Source of the DNA: an uncultured Bacteroidota bacterium
GTDB lineage: Bacteria; Bacteroidota; Bacteroidia; B-17B0; Aurantibacillaceae
Length of the DNA: 10,107 bases
Assembly: GCA_903923915.1 (NCBI GenBank)
Contig: CAIXZI010000107.1
Coordinates: 1 to 10,107 of the forward strand
Direction of reading: 5' to 3'
Of the stretch, positions 1 through 7,915 are shown one piece after another. The translations under genes were made by a program, and so were the position numbers. How positions within the stretch are numbered: the first letter of the stretch is position 1; each line of letters starts with the position of its first letter. The notes below the pieces were generated by a model. It was not told where the DNA came from. It ran no database searches and worked only from the letters and a program-made list of their open reading frames with translations.

Positions 1-316
1 ACTGCAAGGTGTTATCTAAAAATAAACTCCAAAGGTATGTAGCTTATTTTATTGTAATTAAACAACCGAAAGTTTATAAATTGTTACACCAAAAAATTTT
101 AATTATTTAAATAGAATTAAGAAAAGTGATTTTTTTATATGCTAACAAGTAAGTTCTACATAAAACAAAAATCAAAATAGATAACTCGGTTAAGAAACAT
201 AATGTATATTAATTTTAGTTAATTAGTTAATGTAAAGCAATTCTGATTTATTTTAACAAATTAATAATCATTCGATAATCTCTGGGTTTATGTAGTTGTT
301 TTTATTTGCAGGCGTA
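1..316. other. Non-coding AT-rich leader, no gene seen
   Basis: This stretch has stops in all six frames at short intervals, and no open frame looks protein-like. The longest leftover is a frame of about 35 codons from position 3 without a start, which I take as noise. It carries a tandem 8-bp direct repeat (TAGTTAAT twice, 216-231). I could not find a convincing TAnnTTTG box with an upstream TTG for the gene that starts at 317. Confidence 0.6.
30..37 (-). promoter_or_regulatory. Possible Bacteroidota -7 box for a leftward gene outside the window
   Basis: Read on the minus strand this is TACCTTTG, a perfect match to the Bacteroidota -7 consensus TAnnTTTG. The nearest upstream TTG (plus-strand CAA at 63-65) is 25 nt away, longer than the usual spacing of about 18-21 nt. 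If real, it would drive a gene beginning left of position 1. Another perfect TAnnTTTG match occurs at 1785-1792 with no gene in front of it, so chance matches do occur here. Confidence 0.25.
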
Positions 317-1687
317 ATGCCACAAGAAAAAAAACTTTTTAAATTATGTAGCTGTACATCATATTACAAAATAGGTATTATACTTTTTTTGTTTCTTTTC
401 ACATTATTAAAACCCACAAAACTTAATTCGCAAACCACACTAAACCCGGGCGATATGGCTTTTTTAGGTTTTAATACGGCAGGCACCTTTGATGCTATTA
501 GCTTTGTAACCTTTGTAGATTTATTACCCAATACGGTTTTTTATTTTTCTGATTGTCCTTACAAAAGTGGCGCTTTTTGCACGGGTGGCTTAGAACATTG
601 TATTCAGTTTACAACCTCTAGTTATGTAATAGCCGGAACTTTAATTACGTATGACGATAGTCAGAGTTACCCAACTGCCCCTACTCCTACACTTTCATCA
701 AACTTAGCCAGTTGTTCAGCTATAACAGCTGCCTTTTCTGCAACGGCTACTGCAGGAAATAATCCGGGTTTAAACAGCAAGGGCGATAACGGCTTTATTT
801 TTCAAGGCAGTTATGCTTCACCTACTTTTGTATGTGCCATAAAAAATGGTAGCAATTGGAAATCATCGGGCAGCGCAAGTTGCTCTAGTACAGATGATGC
901 CGAACTACCTGCAACCTTAACCAATGGTACAACTGCACTTTACACCGGTAATGGCAGTTGCAAAGGTATTTATTACAACTGTTCTTCTGTACCTAGCACA
1001 ACTACATCGGCAAGTAGCAGTACATTTAATAATACATCTAACTGGACATGTGATGGAAGTGGTGTTAATCTACCTACTATTTTATCGCCTTGCAATTTTA
1101 GTCTTACCATAGCGCCCTGTGTGTTGCCTGTTGAATTAAACACATTCATAGCTAATACTACAACTTATAGTATAGAACTTAATTGGACTACCAGCTCTGA
1201 AGCCAATAATAATTTTTTTACCGTTGAAAAATCTTTAGATGGCAGTTCATTTAGTCAATTAATAAAGATTAAAGGTACAGGCAACAGCCAATCAATAAAA
1301 AATTATAAAACGGTAGATCAACATCCTACCAATGGCATTAATTACTATCGTTTAAAACAAACCGATTTTAATGGTAATTATAAATACTTTAGTATTATTA
1401 AAGTTTTTTATGAAGGGTACGGGCAAACCGTTGTTAAGTCAAGTATTAAACCTAATCCGGCTACAGAATCAATAACTGTTGATTTTTACACAGAAAACCC
1501 AACTACCGCTACCATAGTGCTTACCAATTACATGGGCACACTAGTTTTAACACAAACTATTGAAACAATAAAAGGTACAAATAGTGTTGAGTTATCGTTA
1601 AAAGAAATGCCTATTGGCGTTTATTTTTTAAGCATTAGTGGTTTAACTACTGAAGATAACAAGGTTTTAAAACTAATTAAACAATGA
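317..1687 (+). CDS. Secreted protein with T9SS type A sorting domain
   Basis: A 456-residue protein probably exported by the Sec system and then moved across the outer membrane by T9SS; its activity is unknown. A basic N-terminus and a hydrophobic stretch at about residues 18-31 form a signal peptide, with likely cleavage near LNSQ (36-39). Residues 40-265 are Ser/Thr/Asn- and Cys-rich. They open with NPGDMAFLGFNT...VTFVDLLPNTVFYFSD, a beta-rich module I recall at the start of many T9SS cargo proteins. Residues 270-363 (LPVELNTFIA...ELNWTTSSEANNNFFTVEKS...YYRLKQTDFNG) are the Fn3-like domain that commonly precedes the sorting signal. Residues 377-456 (KPNPATESITVDF...GVYFLSI...KLIKQ) are a Por secretion tail. 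I chose ATG at 317: a TTG at 296 would add seven residues but is less likely. It converges with the gene ending at 1834, and I see no strong intrinsic terminator in the 146-nt gap. Confidence 0.88.
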   Translation: MPQEKKLFKLCSCTSYYKIGIILFLFLFTLLKPTKLNSQTTLNPGDMAFLGFNTAGTFDAISFVTFVDLLPNTVFYFSDCPYKSGAFCTGGLEHCIQFTTSSYVIAGTLITYDDSQSYPTAPTPTLSSNLASCSAITAAFSATATAGNNPGLNSKGDNGFIFQGSYASPTFVCAIKNGSNWKSSGSASCSSTDDAELPATLTNGTTALYTGNGSCKGIYYNCSSVPSTTTSASSSTFNNTSNWTCDGSGVNLPTILSPCNFSLTIAPCVLPVELNTFIANTTTYSIELNWTTSSEANNNFFTVEKSLDGSSFSQLIKIKGTGNSQSIKNYKTVDQHPTNGINYYRLKQTDFNGNYKYFSIIKVFYEGYGQTVVKSSIKPNPATESITVDFYTENPTTATIVLTNYMGTLVLTQTIETIKGTNSVELSLKEMPIGVYFLSISGLTTEDNKVLKLIKQ

Positions 1688-1833
1688 GGTTATTATACAT
1701 AAATTTAGCTACAATGCTTTTCAAACCAAAATTACTTTTTTTTAACGTTAGGTTTTTAACCACGCTGAGAAACGAAAGGAAATACAAATTTAAACCCATG
1801 TTTGTAATAGCAAATAAATAATTTAAAAAAAAA

Positions 1834-2568
1834 TTACAAATCCTGTTTTTCTCCTTCAAGCCATCTTTGCATCATAACCCTTTGTGAGGGCGATTGGTTA
1901 GCTCCTCCGGCTAACACATCTAAAAATGTATCCCAAAGGTTTTTATCCTGTCTAAATTCTAATTTTAAATCTACAGCGGCTTTATAATAATCTTTTTCAT
2001 ATTTATCAGCTTCCTCAAATGAAAAACTCTCAGGTATATCATTTAAAATAATTTCAGTAATTACATCCAACTCTTTAGGAGTATATTTTTTAATCATTTT
2101 AAGTTCAACACTACATGCTTTGGCATACGAAATAAATATAGGCAAAACAGTTTCTTCAAAATTACATATATCTTTTTCCCAATGTTTATGGGTACTTTGG
2201 GGCAAAATAGAAAACCCAAGGGCTGCCAAAGCTTTATTGGCTTGCCTTAATTTAGTTAAACGCAAATCAAACAATTCGCCAAATTCTAATGAGTTGAGGT
2301 TGCTGTTAGTAGCTATATCTTGCTTTGCCAATTTTAGTATTTGGCGTATATTAGTAATTGATTTAGTAACTTCTTCTAAACTATTTACCCATATTTGTTG
2401 CTGTGCAATGGTACAATGCGTTTCTATGATAGATGTAGCTTGCTTATTGAGTGCATCAAAATCAACTTCGGTAAGTATCATTTGCGCATAATGCTTATTT
2501 AATAATTTGCTAAAAGTTCTTATTGATAGCAAAGCCCTAAGTTCTGAGTTATACGTTCTGTTTTCCAT
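1834..2568 (-). CDS. Unrecognised helical protein, partner of the receiver gene
   Basis: I do not recognise this 244-residue protein. It has no signal peptide and no membrane segment, so it should be cytoplasmic. It is rich in Lys, Glu, Leu and Gln, with long stretches likely to be alpha-helical (about 8-30, 36-83, 94-117, 160-215). The C-terminal segment GGANQSPSQRVMMQRWLEGE (221-240) looks like a compact conserved motif, though I cannot name a family. There is no HPt-type HxxKG, no DNA-binding helix-turn-helix that I can point to, and no GGDEF, EAL or kinase motif. ATG at 2568 is 16 nt after the stop of the receiver gene, so the two are almost certainly co-transcribed. An in-frame GTG at 2613 would overlap that gene and is less likely. 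The pairing suggests an effector or partner of the receiver; that is inference only. Confidence 0.8.
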   Translation of the reverse strand: MENRTYNSELRALLSIRTFSKLLNKHYAQMILTEVDFDALNKQATSIIETHCTIAQQQIWVNSLEEVTKSITNIRQILKLAKQDIATNSNLNSLEFGELFDLRLTKLRQANKALAALGFSILPQSTHKHWEKDICNFEETVLPIFISYAKACSVELKMIKKYTPKELDVITEIILNDIPESFSFEEADKYEKDYYKAAVDLKLEFRQDKNLWDTFLDVLAGGANQSPSQRVMMQRWLEGEKQDL

Positions 2569-2584
2569 TTTTATAGTTTTAATA

Positions 2585-2995
2585 TTAATTACGTAATAAA
2601 TTACTGCATGCACTTTTTTGCCTTTTGCTTCCTGATGTTATTAGTGCCTTCGATAATTCAAACAAATGTTCAAATCCATAAGGTTTAATCATGTAATCAT
2701 CGGCGCCAAGCCCTAAAGCTAATGCCTTGTCTTTTTTTTCTGATTTTGTTGTACTAAAAATAAATGGTATTTCACGTGTTTTATCCATAGTTAAAAGCAA
2801 ACGTAAAACTTCGTAACCATCCATTCCATTCATTAATATAGCTGATATAATTAAATCGGGCTTAAATTTTTTGGCAAGTTCAATTCCTTTTTTTCCATTA
2901 TTACTGGCAAGTATATTATATCCTTCCATTTCCAATCCCTCAACCAAATTTTCAAGAATTGCGGCGTTGCTTTCAATTAATAAAATTGTTTTCAT
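2585..2995 (-). CDS. Stand-alone response regulator receiver domain lacking the phosphoacceptor Asp
   Basis: The 136 residues form one CheY-like receiver fold with no output domain. Conserved landmarks are the first strand ILLIESN (4-10), KPDLIIS (45-51), the loop GMDGYEVL (57-64), the switch Thr in FIFSTTKS (T82) and the beta5 KP motif (K104-P105) after GADDYMI. The site that should be the phosphorylated Asp is Ala (A52, codon at 2842-2840), in IISAILMNG where the family has IISDIMMPG. The second acidic-pocket residue is also changed (E8-S9 instead of E-D or D-D). It therefore should not accept a phosphoryl group in the normal way. The Lys and Thr of the switch remain, so the fold is probably kept. 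It is the first gene of a leftward pair; ATG at 2995 is clear. About 20 basic and polar residues (GSKRQKSACSNLLRN) form a short tail. Confidence 0.93.
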   Translation of the reverse strand: MKTILLIESNAAILENLVEGLEMEGYNILASNNGKKGIELAKKFKPDLIISAILMNGMDGYEVLRLLLTMDKTREIPFIFSTTKSEKKDKALALGLGADDYMIKPYGFEHLFELSKALITSGSKRQKSACSNLLRN

Positions 2996-3000
2996 AGTGG

Positions 3001-3030
3001 TTTGCTAATTACTTACTGTACTATAGCAAA
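3001..3030 (-). promoter_or_regulatory. Inverted repeat immediately upstream of the receiver gene
   Basis: TTTGCTA (3001-3007) and TAGCAAA (3024-3030) are perfect 7-bp arms separated by 16 nt, ending only 5 nt before the ATG at 2995. It could be an operator or a hairpin in the mRNA leader close to the start codon. A near-match to the -7 box, GACATTTG, overlaps it on the minus strand (3034-3027), but no TTG lies at the right distance. Confidence 0.35.
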
Positions 3031-3124
3031 TGTCATTATTAATAAGTCTATAGCTATTGCATAACTTTTTTAAAAAGTTACATCATTCACTTATTTGCCT
3101 ATCCTGAGCACGTTGAAGAATATG

Positions 3125-3189
3125 AATAGACTTCTTACTGTTTCAACAAATTTAACATAACCACGCATTGTTATCAGTAGAAGTCTATT
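3125..3189. repeat. Imperfect long inverted repeat in intergenic DNA
   Basis: The arms 3125-3140 and 3175-3189 are reverse complements of each other apart from one extra T in the left arm (15 paired positions), around a 34-nt spacer. Just to the left, CCTGAGCACGTTGAAGA (about 3103-3119) resembles the CCTGAG...TCGAAG intergenic repeats I know from Bacteroidota genomes. It may be a degenerate miniature repeat. No coding potential was seen. Confidence 0.4.
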
Positions 3190-3226
3190 ATAACAAAACG
3201 TAGTGGTTTTTGGTTCACTTAGTATC

Positions 3227-3253
3227 AAAAAAAATCCCGCCATAAGCGGGATT
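3227..3253 (-). terminator. Rho-independent terminator after the RNase G gene
   Basis: On the minus strand, AATCCCGC (3253-3246), loop TTATG, GCGGGATT (3240-3233) make an 8-bp GC-rich stem, followed by a run of eight T (3234-3227, overlapping the base of the stem). It starts 23 nt after the stop codon at 3277. This is the textbook arrangement for the end of the leftward RNase G transcript. Confidence 0.88.
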
Positions 3254-3276
3254 TATATTTACAAGATTTGTTTGTG

Positions 3277-4842
3277 TTACATGATTATCTCATCATCAGC
3301 TTCGTTATAAAATTTAAACTGCGTAAAGCCAAAAGAGGCCATAGAGCGCAGCGTAATATTGCAACCTGTTTCTTTTTTCCATTTGTTCAGCAAGGTTTTC
3401 CAGAACATAAAGCCTTTGCCTTTGGTAATAAATGCTTCGATATACGGATGTACACAAAGTGTAATCTTTTTTAAGTTTTGCTCTTGAATAACAAAACGTA
3501 AGGCGCTTTCTATCTGCTCAACAAATAACACACTTGGCTGTACTTTGCCGGTACCGTTACAACTTGGACAAACCTCCTGAACATCTACATTCATTTCGGG
3601 GCGCACACGCTGGCGGGTAAGTTGTATTAATCCAAATTTACTTGGCGGCAAAATGTTATGCTTAGCCCTATCTGTCTTCATAAACTCTTTGAATTTCTCA
3701 AACAGTTCTCTACGATATTCGGGGTTACGCATGTCGATAAAATCAACTACAATAATGCCCCCCATATCGCGCAGTCTTAATTGACGGGCAATTTCGGCAG
3801 CAGCTTCTAAGTTAACTTCCAACGCATTTTCATCTTGCGAATTGGTTGACTTTGCACGGTTTCCGCTGTTTACATCAATAACGTGTAAAGCTTCGGTATG
3901 CTCAACAATTAGGTAAGCTCCGCTTTTTAAATGAACCGTTTTTCCAAACAATGATTTAATTTGTTTTTCGATTCCAAAATTATCAAAGATTGGGATTTTA
4001 CCTTCATACGATTTTATAATACTTAGCTGATCGGGCGCAATATTTTTTAAATACGTAGTTATATCGGTATGTAATTGCTTATCGTTAATATGAACGGCAG
4101 AGAATTTTTCGTTCAATATATCACGTAACAATGCATTAGTTCTATCAACCTCACCAAGCACACGCATAGGTGGTGTTGCGGTTTTAAGGGCGTTAAAACA
4201 TTCTTCCCACTTAGCAATCAAATCGTTTAAATCAGCTTCAACTTCTTGTACGGTTTTACCTTCAGCCACAGTACGAATAATCACTCCAAAATTCTTCGGT
4301 TTAATATTTGTAACCAGTTCTTTAAGGCGTACTTTTTCATCCTGGCTTCTAATTTTAGATGAAATAGAAACTTTATCGGCAAAAGGAATAAGCACTAAAA
4401 ACCTTCCGGCTAAAGAAATCTCGCACGTAACGCGCGGGCCTTTGGCAGAAATAGGTTCTTTGGCAACCTTAATTAAAATGTCTTGTCCGCTTTTTACAAG
4501 CGTATTTATTTTACCATCTTTAGGAATATCTTTTTCGGCTTTAAAATACATCAGGTTAGATGTAGTTTGCTTGCCAGATTTTACTTGTTCAACAAATTTG
4601 GTAAGAGTAGATGCTTGAGGGCCTAAATCTAAATAATGCAAAAAGGCATCTTTTTCATAGCCCACATCAATAAACGCGGCATTTAAACCGGTCATTACCT
4701 TACCAACTCTGCCTAAGTAAATGTCTCCAACTGCCCACTTAAGGTTACCTTTTTCGCGGTGCAGCTCTATCAAACGTTTGTCGTTAAGCAGGGCTATAAC
4801 TAACTCGTCTGAGGTTTTGTTTATAATCAGTTCGTAGTTCAC
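3277..4842 (-). CDS. rng: Ribonuclease G (Rne/Rng family endoribonuclease)
   Basis: A 521-residue single-strand-specific endoribonuclease of RNA decay and rRNA processing, cytoplasmic. The N-terminus (MNYELIINKT...VIALLNDKRLIELH) is typical of the family. An S1 domain occupies about 37-125 (GDIYLGRVGKVMTGLNAAFIDVG, residues 39-61). The 5'-monophosphate sensor region shows VIIRTVAEG with R190-T191. The catalytic Mg-binding aspartates are D323 (VIDVNSG) and D367 (VVDFIDM). The Zn-link is CPSCNGTG (C425, C428). Length fits RNase G, not RNase E: there is no long disordered C-terminal scaffold. The start is GTG at 4842: no in-frame ATG lies in the preceding dozen codons, and the next residues align with the family start. 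It is the last gene of the leftward cluster and ends before a strong terminator. A hairpin lies 35-59 nt before its start. Confidence 0.96.
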   Translation of the reverse strand: MNYELIINKTSDELVIALLNDKRLIELHREKGNLKWAVGDIYLGRVGKVMTGLNAAFIDVGYEKDAFLHYLDLGPQASTLTKFVEQVKSGKQTTSNLMYFKAEKDIPKDGKINTLVKSGQDILIKVAKEPISAKGPRVTCEISLAGRFLVLIPFADKVSISSKIRSQDEKVRLKELVTNIKPKNFGVIIRTVAEGKTVQEVEADLNDLIAKWEECFNALKTATPPMRVLGEVDRTNALLRDILNEKFSAVHINDKQLHTDITTYLKNIAPDQLSIIKSYEGKIPIFDNFGIEKQIKSLFGKTVHLKSGAYLIVEHTEALHVIDVNSGNRAKSTNSQDENALEVNLEAAAEIARQLRLRDMGGIIVVDFIDMRNPEYRRELFEKFKEFMKTDRAKHNILPPSKFGLIQLTRQRVRPEMNVDVQEVCPSCNGTGKVQPSVLFVEQIESALRFVIQEQNLKKITLCVHPYIEAFITKGKGFMFWKTLLNKWKKETGCNITLRSMASFGFTQFKFYNEADDEIIM

Positions 4843-4872
4843 GATAAATATGATTGAATATATATATGCGAC

Positions 4873-4901
4873 AAAAGCTGAAAAGATGTACTCTTTTCAG
4901 C
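4873..4901 (-). terminator. Hairpin between the 29-residue gene and RNase G: weak terminator or leader structure
   Basis: On the minus strand GCTGAAAAGA (4901-4892), loop GTACA, TCTTTTCAGC (4886-4877) is a perfect 10-bp stem followed by TTTT (4876-4873). It lies 27 nt after the stop of the small gene and 35 nt before the GTG of the RNase G gene. The short T run and modest GC content suggest partial termination. It could also act as a 5' leader structure for RNase G. Confidence 0.55.
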
Positions 4902-4928
4902 ATTGGGCGAATTATTTAAAGAAATGGA

Positions 4929-5018
4929 TTATTTCTTTTTATGGCGATTTTTTCTCAAACGTTTTTTGCGTTTGTGGGTGGCCATTTTATGACGTTTTCT
5001 TTTCTTTCCGCTTGGCAT
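4929..5018 (-). CDS. 29-residue ribosomal-type protein, COX24/AURKAIP1 family
   Basis: ATG at 5018-5016 and TAA at 4931-4929 enclose 29 codons: MPSGKKRKRHKMATHKRKKR, then LRKNRHKKK. Seventeen of the 29 residues are Lys or Arg and three more are His. The pattern KRKRHKMATHKRKKRLRKNRHK matches the short AURKAIP1/COX24 C-terminal domain proteins that I know in Bacteroidota, related to mitochondrial small-subunit protein mS38 and to the tiny actinobacterial bS22. Such proteins sit on the small ribosomal subunit and bind rRNA, so a role in the ribosome is the likely one. It lies 64 nt after the TPR gene and 86 nt before the RNase G gene, all on the same strand. It is easily missed because of its size. 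No separate promoter box was found upstream. Confidence 0.9.
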   Translation of the reverse strand: MPSGKKRKRHKMATHKRKKRLRKNRHKKK

Positions 5019-5082
5019 AGAATTTATTTTTGTGCTTTGGCTTAATTACCTCGGCTGGTTAAACATTAATTTTAGTTTCTTA

Positions 5083-5904
5083 TTAATTACTTTTCAGTTG
5101 TACTATATATTTTTTAATCTGTACTCTAATTTCTTTGTCGGGCGTTAAAGCCACGTATTTTTCAAGTGTCTCAATTGTTTTAGGTTTTTCTCCTTTTTTC
5201 TCATACACATCGGCCAAAAATAAATAGGCTTCTAAGTAGTCTGGTTTTATTTTTAATACTTTTTGATAACGAGCTTCAGCTTTATCAAACTGACCCGATT
5301 TTACCGCAAAAGCGCCCAAAACCATTTGCACCTGTATGTTTGTGCTATCGGCCTGTTCAACTTCTTTTAACATACCAATACCTTTCATAGGATCTGCACT
5401 TCCTTCCACATAACAAGAGGCTAACTGAATTTTAGCTTGACTGTAATTTGGTTGAATGGCTAAAGATTTGTTGTAACAAAACATAGCGCTTTGATACAGG
5501 CTTTGTGCTTGATTTTTATCTTTTACAAAACCTACCGAGTAAAAATAACGATTACCTGCATCGCACCAAATTTTGGCTGTGTTAACCTTTTCTGCTTTTT
5601 TTTGATAGTAAAAGCAAGAGGCAACAGGCATTTTTCTGGTATTGAAAAAGTTAACCACGGCGTTTATACCTAAGGTATCAGTAGCTTTTTTATCAAGATT
5701 TTCAAATTCTTTTTTGTCTTTATCCGGCATAGCCGAAACAAGGGCATCTACATATACTTTAGTATCTACAACCTGGGTTGCAGTTTCTTTTTCAGCAATA
5801 TCTTCGGCTTTTTTAACCGGTTTTTTGTTGGCAATAAATAAAAGAACGAACAGTATGATAGAACAGGTAACTACAACTAATTGCAGTGTACGGGTATTTT
5901 TCAT
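5083..5904 (-). CDS. Membrane-anchored tetratricopeptide repeat protein
   Basis: A 273-residue protein with one N-terminal membrane segment (about 8-25, LQLVVVTCSIILFVLLFI) followed by a basic patch and a charged linker (27-60). This predicts an inner-membrane anchor, though which side the rest occupies cannot be fixed by eye. TPR-like helical repeats fill about 115-256: a hairpin ending in YNKSLAIQPN (144-153), ...ASCYVEGSADPMKGIGMLKEVEQADSTN, VLGAFAVKSGQFDKAEARYQKVLKIKPD (195-222), and FLADVYEKKGEKPKTIETLEKYVALTPD (229-256). TPRs bind partner proteins; the partner is not evident. Its ATG overlaps the HU stop (ATGA, 5904-5901), so the two genes are translationally coupled. From memory, an HU / TPR / COX24 / RNase G order recurs in Bacteroidota, which supports a conserved unit. 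Confidence 0.9.
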   Translation of the reverse strand: MKNTRTLQLVVVTCSIILFVLLFIANKKPVKKAEDIAEKETATQVVDTKVYVDALVSAMPDKDKKEFENLDKKATDTLGINAVVNFFNTRKMPVASCFYYQKKAEKVNTAKIWCDAGNRYFYSVGFVKDKNQAQSLYQSAMFCYNKSLAIQPNYSQAKIQLASCYVEGSADPMKGIGMLKEVEQADSTNIQVQMVLGAFAVKSGQFDKAEARYQKVLKIKPDYLEAYLFLADVYEKKGEKPKTIETLEKYVALTPDKEIRVQIKKYIVQLKSN

Positions 5905-6203
5905 TCTGGTTTATCGGTTACTTTAACGTTTTTCTTAATCTTATCAGCAAAAGTTTTGGCAGGTTTAAAAGCAGGTATAAAGTGTGCTGGTATATGTACA
6001 GCTTGGTTTTTAGTGATATTACGACCAATTTTAGCTGCACGTTTTTTACATAAAAAAGTGCCAAACCCACGTAAGTAAATGTTTTTACCCTGAGTCATGT
6101 TGTTTTTAACAACCTTCATAAAAGATTCAACTGTATTTAACACAATGGTGCGTTCTACCCCTGTTTTTTCAGCTATCTCATTTACTATGTCGGACTTGGT
6201 CAT
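5901..6203 (-). CDS. HU/IHF-family DNA-binding protein
   Basis: A 100-residue nucleoid protein that bends DNA as a dimer. The N-terminal helices (MTKSDIVNEIAEKTGVERTIVLNTVESFMKVVKNNM, 1-36) and the GKNIYLRGFGTF core (39-50) are classic HU/IHF, followed by KKRAAKIGRN and a C-terminal IPAFKPAKTFADKIKK (76-91). The intercalating Pro of the beta-arm (RNPxTG in HU/IHF) is Ile here (RNITKN, I63), as I recall for this Bacteroidota group. I chose ATG at 6203: a further start at 6257 would lie inside the promoter (TTG at 6257-6255, -7 box at 6236-6229), so the extra 18 residues cannot be made from that transcript. It is the first gene of the leftward cluster and overlaps the TPR gene by 4 nt. Confidence 0.95.
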   Translation of the reverse strand: MTKSDIVNEIAEKTGVERTIVLNTVESFMKVVKNNMTQGKNIYLRGFGTFLCKKRAAKIGRNITKNQAVHIPAHFIPAFKPAKTFADKIKKNVKVTDKPE

Positions 6204-6228
6204 TTCTAAGCTATTTAAAAATAGGGGG

Positions 6229-6257
6229 CAAAGATACACTTTTTTAGTAATCAGCAA
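6229..6257 (-). promoter_or_regulatory. Bacteroidota-type promoter for the HU-led cluster
   Basis: On the minus strand TTG (6257-6255), an 18-nt spacer and TATCTTTG (6236-6229) match the Bacteroidota consensus of TTG at about -33 and TAnnTTTG at about -7. A C-run follows the box. Transcription should start near 6223, leaving a leader of about 20 nt before the ATG at 6203. It is also what rules out the longer HU start. Confidence 0.8.
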
Positions 6258-6344
6258 CTTACTAATGTATTTTTAGATAAAAAACCGCAAAATAAATAAT
6301 GAAATTACTTTTCAATTGTTATTTTAGCCAATCAATTTAAATAA

Positions 6345-7892
6345 ATGAAAATAAAAAAGCTACTTCTATCTTCTGTTCTGTTTTTTAGTTTGCATAGTTT
6401 ATCTGCGCAAATTACTATTACTAATGCAGATATGCCTAACTTAAACGATAACATTTTAATTAGTGTTAATACCTCCTTGGCAAATTTTCATCCGGATTCA
6501 ACCGGGGCAAATTTTCTGTGGGATTACAGTAAACTTATTCCCGATTCTCAACGCCATATTCAGTTTGTTTCGGCAGCTTCAACCCCTTATGCGCTTCCAT
6601 TTTCGTTACCCACCTACAGTAATTTTGGTGTTCGTAACTATTCTCCCTATCCGTTTCCATGGTCTATAATTGGCTCGGCACCTACAAACGTGTACGACTT
6701 TTACAAAAAATCTAACACAGCGTATACATGCACCGGAGAACCTTTAACCGAGGGTACTACTGCTATACCTCTACCCTACGCTGTTGCAGATAGAGTGTAT
6801 GCTTTTCCTATGAATTATTTAAACAAAGATTCATCAAACTCGGTTTTTTCGTTACCTAACATAACCGGATTGGGAGCTTATGTAAAAAAGCAAAAAAGAG
6901 TAAACGAAGTAGATGGATGGGGAATACTTAAAACACCTTACGGCACATTTAATGCACTACGCATAAAAACCACGCTTACCATAACAGACTCTGTTTACAT
7001 TGATACCGTTCATTTTGGTTTTACGGTTCCGCGTGCCATTGCGTATGAGTATAAATGGTTTAGCCAAGGCAGTAAAATACCCATGTTAGAGATTGATGCA
7101 AACGCGGCAGGTACCGGTATTACTATAGTGCGTGCTAACTGGCGAGATAGTTTAATGATAACACCAACGGTTATTTTAACAGCACAAAATACCTGTCCGG
7201 TAATAAATGAAGGTTCTTTAACCGCTAATGTTAGCGGAGGCAGATATCCTTTAACTTATTTATGGAGTAACGGACAAACAACCAGCTCTATCAATAACCT
7301 TGCACCGGGTACTTATAGTGTAACCATTACCGATAGATATGGTCGTGTTATTCATGCAGTAGATTCGGTAAAAGCTTTAACCGATTCGAGCTGCTTAATT
7401 TTAGTAAACTTTACTTCTACCAAAACCTGCCCAATGGCGAAAGACGGTTCTTTAAGCGCCACTGAAACAGGTGGTCGTAACCCTGTAAAATACATGTGGA
7501 GCACGGGCGATACTACCACTACAGTTAAAAACCTTTCACCTGGAAATTACGATTTAACCGTTACCGATAAATTTGGCCGACAAGTAACGGCTACCGGAAC
7601 TGTTGATGCTTTTGTGCAAGATTTAGCTTGTTTAAACATACCAAGTGCCTTTACGCCTGATGGAGACGGCACAAATGATGTATGGAGAATACGTACCCTT
7701 AGTGAATTTACCAATTGTAAAGTAGAAATATTTAATCAATGGGGTTCTATCGTATTCAAATCCACCGGATATAATACTCCTTGGGATGGAAAATATAACG
7801 GAGAGCCTGTTCCTGCGGGTGCTTATTACTATATCATAGATTTAGATAATAATACCAGCAAATACACCGGAACCGTTACCATTGTTAAATAA
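6345..7892 (+). CDS. Secreted SprB-repeat protein with gliding-motility-type (type B) T9SS C-terminal domain
   Basis: A 515-residue T9SS cargo protein. The signal peptide is residues 1-22 (MKIKKLLLSSVLFFSLHSLSAQ). Residues 23-275 form a unique N-terminal region that I cannot assign to a named domain. Two SprB-type repeats follow: 284-334 (CPVINEGSLTANVSGG...YLWSNGQTTSSINNLAPGTYSVTITD) and 362-411 (CPMAKDGSLSATETGG...YMWSTGDTTTTVKNLSPGNYDLTVTD). Residues 432-515 (IPSAFTPDGDGTNDVWRI...VEIFNQWGSIVFKS...PWDGKYNGEPVPAGAYYYII) are the CHU_C / gliding-motility-associated C-terminal domain used for type B sorting. SprB itself is a huge gliding adhesin; this is a small relative, so a surface or secreted adhesive role is a guess. 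It lies 23 nt before the PorP/SprF gene, an arrangement known for type B cargo. It is divergent from HU; only a poor box (TATTTTAG, about 6320-6327) was seen upstream. Confidence 0.92.
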   Translation: MKIKKLLLSSVLFFSLHSLSAQITITNADMPNLNDNILISVNTSLANFHPDSTGANFLWDYSKLIPDSQRHIQFVSAASTPYALPFSLPTYSNFGVRNYSPYPFPWSIIGSAPTNVYDFYKKSNTAYTCTGEPLTEGTTAIPLPYAVADRVYAFPMNYLNKDSSNSVFSLPNITGLGAYVKKQKRVNEVDGWGILKTPYGTFNALRIKTTLTITDSVYIDTVHFGFTVPRAIAYEYKWFSQGSKIPMLEIDANAAGTGITIVRANWRDSLMITPTVILTAQNTCPVINEGSLTANVSGGRYPLTYLWSNGQTTSSINNLAPGTYSVTITDRYGRVIHAVDSVKALTDSSCLILVNFTSTKTCPMAKDGSLSATETGGRNPVKYMWSTGDTTTTVKNLSPGNYDLTVTDKFGRQVTATGTVDAFVQDLACLNIPSAFTPDGDGTNDVWRIRTLSEFTNCKVEIFNQWGSIVFKSTGYNTPWDGKYNGEPVPAGAYYYIIDLDNNTSKYTGTVTIVK

Positions 7893-7915
7893 TACTTCTT
7901 CTAAAAATATTAAAC